This document shows positions 15,311 to 18,261 of a DNA stretch of 18,261 bases, one piece after another (position 1 is the first letter of the stretch; the number at the start of each line of letters is the position of its first letter). This stretch comes from an uncultured Lachnospiraceae bacterium (GTDB taxonomy: Bacteria; Bacillota; Clostridia; Lachnospirales; Lachnospiraceae): assembly GCA_910585895.1 (NCBI GenBank), contig CAJUHY010000056.1, positions 1 to 18,261 on the forward strand, in the 5' to 3' direction. The translations under genes and the position numbers were made by a program. The notes beneath the pieces are model-generated. The model had not been told where the DNA came from, did no database searches, and was given only the letters and a program-made list of their open reading frames with translations.

Positions 15311-16198
15311 CTAATAGAACTCAAGAAAATGATGTTTCTTTCCATTCTCCTTATATGCAATAACGGTGCTCAAATTTACATTTTCCACGCTCTTAAAAAT
15401 ATTTGCCTCCACAAATGGATTGTTTTTTTTCATCTCTGCAATCAACTGTTTGATTTCCATGCGCTTTGACTCACTGCTGCCAGTTGCCTCGCCACTTTCA
15501 GCAATCGCATGACCGCCTTCTGTCCCACCCACCGCACAGCTCTCCGTAAAACGGCAGGCACATTGCAGAAACTGCAGCCCATTGTAATCCCGCCAATGCT
15601 TGATATCTTCCTCACGGATATAATACATCGGACGAATCAGTTCCATTCCTGCAAAATTCGTGCTGTGCAGCTTGGGCATCATCGTCTGCACCTGCCCGCC
15701 GTAGAGCATACCCATCAAAATCGTCTCGATTACATCATCGTAATGATGTCCCAGCGCAATCTTGTTGCAGCCCAGCTCTTTTGCCTGGCTGTATAGATGG
15801 CCTCTGCGCATTCGGGCGCACAAATAGCAGGGAGATTTTTCAATCTCATACACCGCATCAAAAATATCAGTTTCAAATATTCTTATAGGAATTCCCAGTA
15901 TACCTGCATTCTCCTCAATGAGCTTTCTGTTGCGCAGAAGGTACCCCGGGTCCATTACCAGAAACTCCAACTCAAACATTACCTTCCTGTGCTTCTGCAA
16001 TTCCTGAAACAGCTTCGCCATCAGCATGGAATCCTTTCCCCCGGAAATACAGACGGCAATCCGGTCCCCTTCCTGCACAAGCTGATAATCCCGGACTGCC
16101 TTGGCAAACCGTGAAAACAGCTGTTTATGGAATTTCTTGCGAATGCTTTTCTCTATCTGTTCCGCTTTCTGACTGCAATCTTCTGCTTTGTTATCCAT
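15311..16198 (-). CDS. TtcA-like tRNA 2-thiolation PP-loop ATPase
   Basis: A 295-aa PP-loop enzyme that adenylates a tRNA base and replaces its oxygen with sulfur (2-thiocytidine-32 in the TtcA group). The PP-loop SGGKDS is at 52-57; C124 and C127 (PCYLCARMRRG) with a later cysteine in CACRF (213/215) or C221 fit a three-Cys [4Fe-4S] site. GHHYDDVIETILM at 150-162 is also typical. The ATG at 16198 follows GGAGG by 9 nt; upstream ATGs at 16204 and 16219 are badly spaced or lack a ribosome binding site. After the third cysteine motif there is a Gly/Glu/Ser-rich insert (about 223-244) that I would not expect in a compact TtcA; the C-terminal LSTVIAYKENGKKHHF looks like a family ending. The exact modified base is inferred from family only. 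It has its own promoter and converges with the AraC gene. Confidence 0.88.
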   Translation of the reverse strand: MDNKAEDCSQKAEQIEKSIRKKFHKQLFSRFAKAVRDYQLVQEGDRIAVCISGGKDSMLMAKLFQELQKHRKVMFELEFLVMDPGYLLRNRKLIEENAGILGIPIRIFETDIFDAVYEIEKSPCYLCARMRRGHLYSQAKELGCNKIALGHHYDDVIETILMGMLYGGQVQTMMPKLHSTNFAGMELIRPMYYIREEDIKHWRDYNGLQFLQCACRFTESCAVGGTEGGHAIAESGEATGSSESKRMEIKQLIAEMKKNNPFVEANIFKSVENVNLSTVIAYKENGKKHHFLEFY

Positions 16199-16228
16199 AT
16201 CCATCTTCCTCCGTCCCATTTGATAGTT

Positions 16229-16257
16229 ACAATAACATAATAAAATCCGGGTGTCAA
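16229..16257 (-). promoter_or_regulatory. Promoter of the TtcA-like gene
   Basis: Minus-strand -35 TTGACA (16252-16257), 17-nt spacer, -10 TATTGT (16229-16234) with an upstream TGT (extended -10). The -35 box lies inside the 3' arm of the preceding terminator. Confidence 0.7.
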
Positions 16258-16287
16258 AGACGACTTAAAAACCTCGTCTGACACCCG
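16248..16287 (-). terminator. Terminator of the sigma/anti-sigma operon
   Basis: Minus-strand CGGGTGTC (16280-16287) pairs with GACACCCG (16248-16255), and an inner AGACGA/TCGTCT (16274-16279 with 16258-16263) extends it across a 2-nt bulge; loop GGTTTTTAAG. A U-rich tail GATTTTATTATG follows. Confidence 0.75.
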
Positions 16288-16355
16288 AACCCTATCAGGA
16301 ATTATCTGCTATTATATTTTCCAGTGAAAATTTTCCTGCCATAGACAGCAGGCTA

Positions 16356-17567
16356 CTACTCATTGTAACAGTATACCCGCAAAACCATATTCCCATCTTC
16401 TTTCAGTGTATATGTCTCAATATACGCTGACTGTGGGCTGTCACCGCTAATAATAGAACGGAACTTCGCCATATTTCCGTCATCTCGTTCAGATAACATC
16501 TCCATTCCCAGAGTACCCTTGGAACCTGCACCCTCATTTTCTATTTCATATTCATATTCAAAGTCTCCATCTTCATTGGGGGCAATCTCCATCTCTTTTA
16601 TCAGCTTGGCATTCTTATCAAAATCTTCCTGCTTCCAGTTTTCTATCTTCTTAGATACCTGTGATAAAAAGCCTTCTCCCTCGGACTCCTCACCTTTTGT
16701 CTCCTCAGCGCCAGTTCCCGCAGAATCCGCCTCTTGATTCCATTCCTTCTCAAACTCTTTTACATATTTATCCGCTGCCTCCTTATCCGCCTTGCTCTTG
16801 TCCAACGGCAATATAAATAAAGCGTTCACTCCCTGATACTCTTCGTTTCTTTTGATACTACCGCTTGTTTCGTTATACAGATATGCCTCGTTGTTATAAA
16901 AACTTCCGTCATTAACGCAGAGATATACCTGGCGGTCTGCAAACATTTCCACGTTATTGCACTCTGCAATTCGGTACTGGACGCCATTTTGCACTATCTC
17001 AAAATAGCTGCCGTTCATGGTAACACTATTATAAATTGCCGGATTCAGCCCTTCTATCAAAGGCGATACAAAAAATGGTTCTTCTCCATAGCCATCCTCA
17101 CTGGTATCCGGCCTTGGCGTGCCATCCGCGTTTTCAATTGCCGTAACTACATAAGTCCTGTCGTCTAACACATCTCCGTTCTCATCCCAACCGGCATATT
17201 GACTAAGATTTTTCCCTGACACGATTCCCAACAAAGTTATCCGGTAATTGCCATATTCCTGAACAGCGTTAACCGCCACTGCATCTTCACCCTCAAATGC
17301 CGCTGCAAGTTTCTGGTCTTCTGCCGTCTGTGCCACCTGTTCCGGGGTCAGGTATCTCCATGCCGCATATGCAGAGACGGAACCTGCCACAATTACTACT
17401 GCTGCAATCATGGCTGCTGCCGGGATTCTTAATCTTCTATTTTTTTCACTCATAGTCTCGCTCTCCTTTTCCTGAATTTTTTGAATTATCCTTTGGTTTA
17501 ACCAGTAGTCTGGCTCTTCCTTGGAGGAAAGGGCTTTTCTTAATAACTGTTCCATATCACATCTCAT
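16356..17567 (-). CDS. Single-pass membrane protein, probable anti-sigma factor
   Basis: A 403-aa protein: a cytoplasmic N-terminus of about 47 residues, one membrane helix at about 48-69 (IPAAAMIAAVVIVAGSVSAYAA), and a large outside domain. The cytoplasmic stretch (EQLLRKALSSKEEPDYWLNQRIIQKI) is the expected sigma-binding part. The outside domain starts LTPEQVAQTAEDQKLAAAF, has a compact region to about 260, then a very acidic Glu/Gly/Ser linker near 278-300 and a C-terminal beta-like region. I do not recognise an enzymatic motif; the layout recalls DUF4179-type partners of clostridial ECF factors. Start: ATG at 17567 with GGAGG 9 nt upstream; ATG at 17555, one base after the sigma stop, is an alternative by reinitiation. 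It overlaps the sigma gene by 11 nt. Confidence 0.75.
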   Translation of the reverse strand: MRCDMEQLLRKALSSKEEPDYWLNQRIIQKIQEKESETMSEKNRRLRIPAAAMIAAVVIVAGSVSAYAAWRYLTPEQVAQTAEDQKLAAAFEGEDAVAVNAVQEYGNYRITLLGIVSGKNLSQYAGWDENGDVLDDRTYVVTAIENADGTPRPDTSEDGYGEEPFFVSPLIEGLNPAIYNSVTMNGSYFEIVQNGVQYRIAECNNVEMFADRQVYLCVNDGSFYNNEAYLYNETSGSIKRNEEYQGVNALFILPLDKSKADKEAADKYVKEFEKEWNQEADSAGTGAEETKGEESEGEGFLSQVSKKIENWKQEDFDKNAKLIKEMEIAPNEDGDFEYEYEIENEGAGSKGTLGMEMLSERDDGNMAKFRSIISGDSPQSAYIETYTLKEDGNMVLRVYCYNE

Positions 17568-18087
17568 CCAAAACAACCTCCAATTCTTTTTTTAACAAGG
17601 CTCTTGCCTTGTGAAGCCGGCTTTTTACCGTTCCCTTGGGAATTTCCATTACATTTGCAATTTCCTCCACTGAAAACTGGAGGGTATAATAAAGGTACAC
17701 TGGAATACGGTATTTCTCCGGCAGATTTCCCACTGCCCTTCTCACCTGCATTTCCAGTTCCTGCCGCAGCACCTCAGCTTCTGCAGAATTTTCCTGAATT
17801 ATGGATTCTCCTTTTACTGTCTCCTCTGTGAGTGTACAAATTCCGGCAATTCGCTGCCGCCAGGCAAATTTACGCCTACGGTTTTTCCAAATGCGAAGCG
17901 CAACGGATATCAGATAGCTTCTGGGATTTTGTTTAAACTCAATCTTTTCTTCCTGTTCCACTGCCTTTAAAAAAGTATCCTGATAAAGGTCCTCCGCTTC
18001 CTGCCGGCTTCCGGTAATTCGACTGCAGAATGTATAGATATCTTTTCCATACTCATGGATGCATTGTTCCAGTTGTACTCTGTTCAT
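17557..18087 (-). CDS. ECF-type RNA polymerase sigma factor
   Basis: A 176-aa group IV sigma factor with only regions 2 and 4. Region 2 runs from about 10 to 80 (YGKDIYTFCSRITGSRQEAE, then LYQDTFLKAVEQ and the RSYLISVALRIWKNRRRK DNA-melting/-10 part). Region 4 is about 122-170 (LPEKYRIPVYLYY, FSVEEIANVMEIPKGTVKSR, the -35-binding helix-turn-helix). The ATG at 18087 has GGAGG 5 nt upstream; an ATG at 18105 is less well placed. It is followed by, and overlaps, the membrane protein gene, the usual sigma/anti-sigma order. Such genes often drive their own promoter, but I could not assign -35/-10 boxes with confidence in 18106-18261. The stimulus is unknown. Confidence 0.93.
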   Translation of the reverse strand: MNRVQLEQCIHEYGKDIYTFCSRITGSRQEAEDLYQDTFLKAVEQEEKIEFKQNPRSYLISVALRIWKNRRRKFAWRQRIAGICTLTEETVKGESIIQENSAEAEVLRQELEMQVRRAVGNLPEKYRIPVYLYYTLQFSVEEIANVMEIPKGTVKSRLHKARALLKKELEVVLDEM

Positions 18088-18169
18088 TGTTTCCTCCAAC
18101 GGCATATTGCCATGCCTTACAGACGTCTTTCAGGCTGTTTGCCCTTTCACCTATACATTGTAACAACTT

Positions 18170-18198
18170 TTGTTTTGGTTCGGTAGAAATTGTATAAT
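18170..18198 (+). promoter_or_regulatory. Plus-strand promoter pointing out of the window
   Basis: -35 TTGTTT (18170-18175), 17-nt spacer, perfect -10 TATAAT (18193-18198). No start codon with a good ribosome binding site follows before the window ends, so its gene lies beyond position 18261, divergent from the sigma operon. Confidence 0.6.
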
Positions 18199-18261
18199 TG
18201 TTATTGAAAATTATTGGTAAAATTAGATTATCTCTTTAGAAATTCTTATATGTCGGAATAG

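Overview
The window looks like a chromosomal segment from an anaerobic Bacillota of the class Clostridia, most likely Lachnospiraceae. The reasons are the aspS-gatCAB operon behind a T-box leader, strong AGGAGG-type ribosome binding sites, sigma-A promoters with 17-bp spacers, and a secreted multidomain glycosidase ending in the Lys-rich Big/Fn3 modules common in gut Lachnospiraceae. This placement is from gene style only. All genes but one (the AraC-type regulator) are on the minus strand.

Layout, left to right. (1) 54-948: an overlapping two-gene unit, a DUF3990-type (ADP-ribosyltransferase-like) protein and an uncharacterised partner, with its own promoter just beyond the gat operon terminator; it looks like a small toxin/partner cassette. 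(2) 1054-6555: a tRNA-charging operon, promoter - T-box - aspS - gatC - gatA - gatB - terminator. The T-box specifier loop reads GAAC, which holds overlapping Glu (GAA) and Asn (AAC) codons, and the AspRS carries the RDHGG histidine seen in non-discriminating enzymes. Together these point to indirect Asn-tRNA(Asn) (and Gln-tRNA(Gln)) synthesis sensed through uncharged tRNA(Asn)/tRNA(Glu). An additional folded RNA element lies between the T-box terminator and aspS. (3) 6600-11204: one very large secreted clan GH-A glycosidase with LamG, FIVAR-like, three carbohydrate-binding-like, Big2-like and Fn3 modules. (4) 11337-12808: metY-type O-acetylhomoserine sulfhydrylase with a consensus promoter and an 11-bp-period direct repeat at the start site. 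(5) 12826-15174: a divergent MFS transporter / AraC regulator pair; the gap between them holds TTATC repeats at about 20-21 bp, a likely operator. (6) 15311-16257: a TtcA-like tRNA 2-thiolation ATPase. (7) 16248-18087: an ECF sigma factor overlapping a one-pass membrane protein that is probably its anti-sigma factor, closed by a terminator whose 3' arm also contains the -35 box of the thiolase gene. A consensus plus-strand promoter at 18170-18198 points out of the window.

I saw no rRNA, tRNA, CRISPR array, insertion sequence or prophage gene. No intergenic stretch over 300 bases is empty: the one long gap (6192-6599) is filled by the aspS promoter, T-box and downstream leader element.
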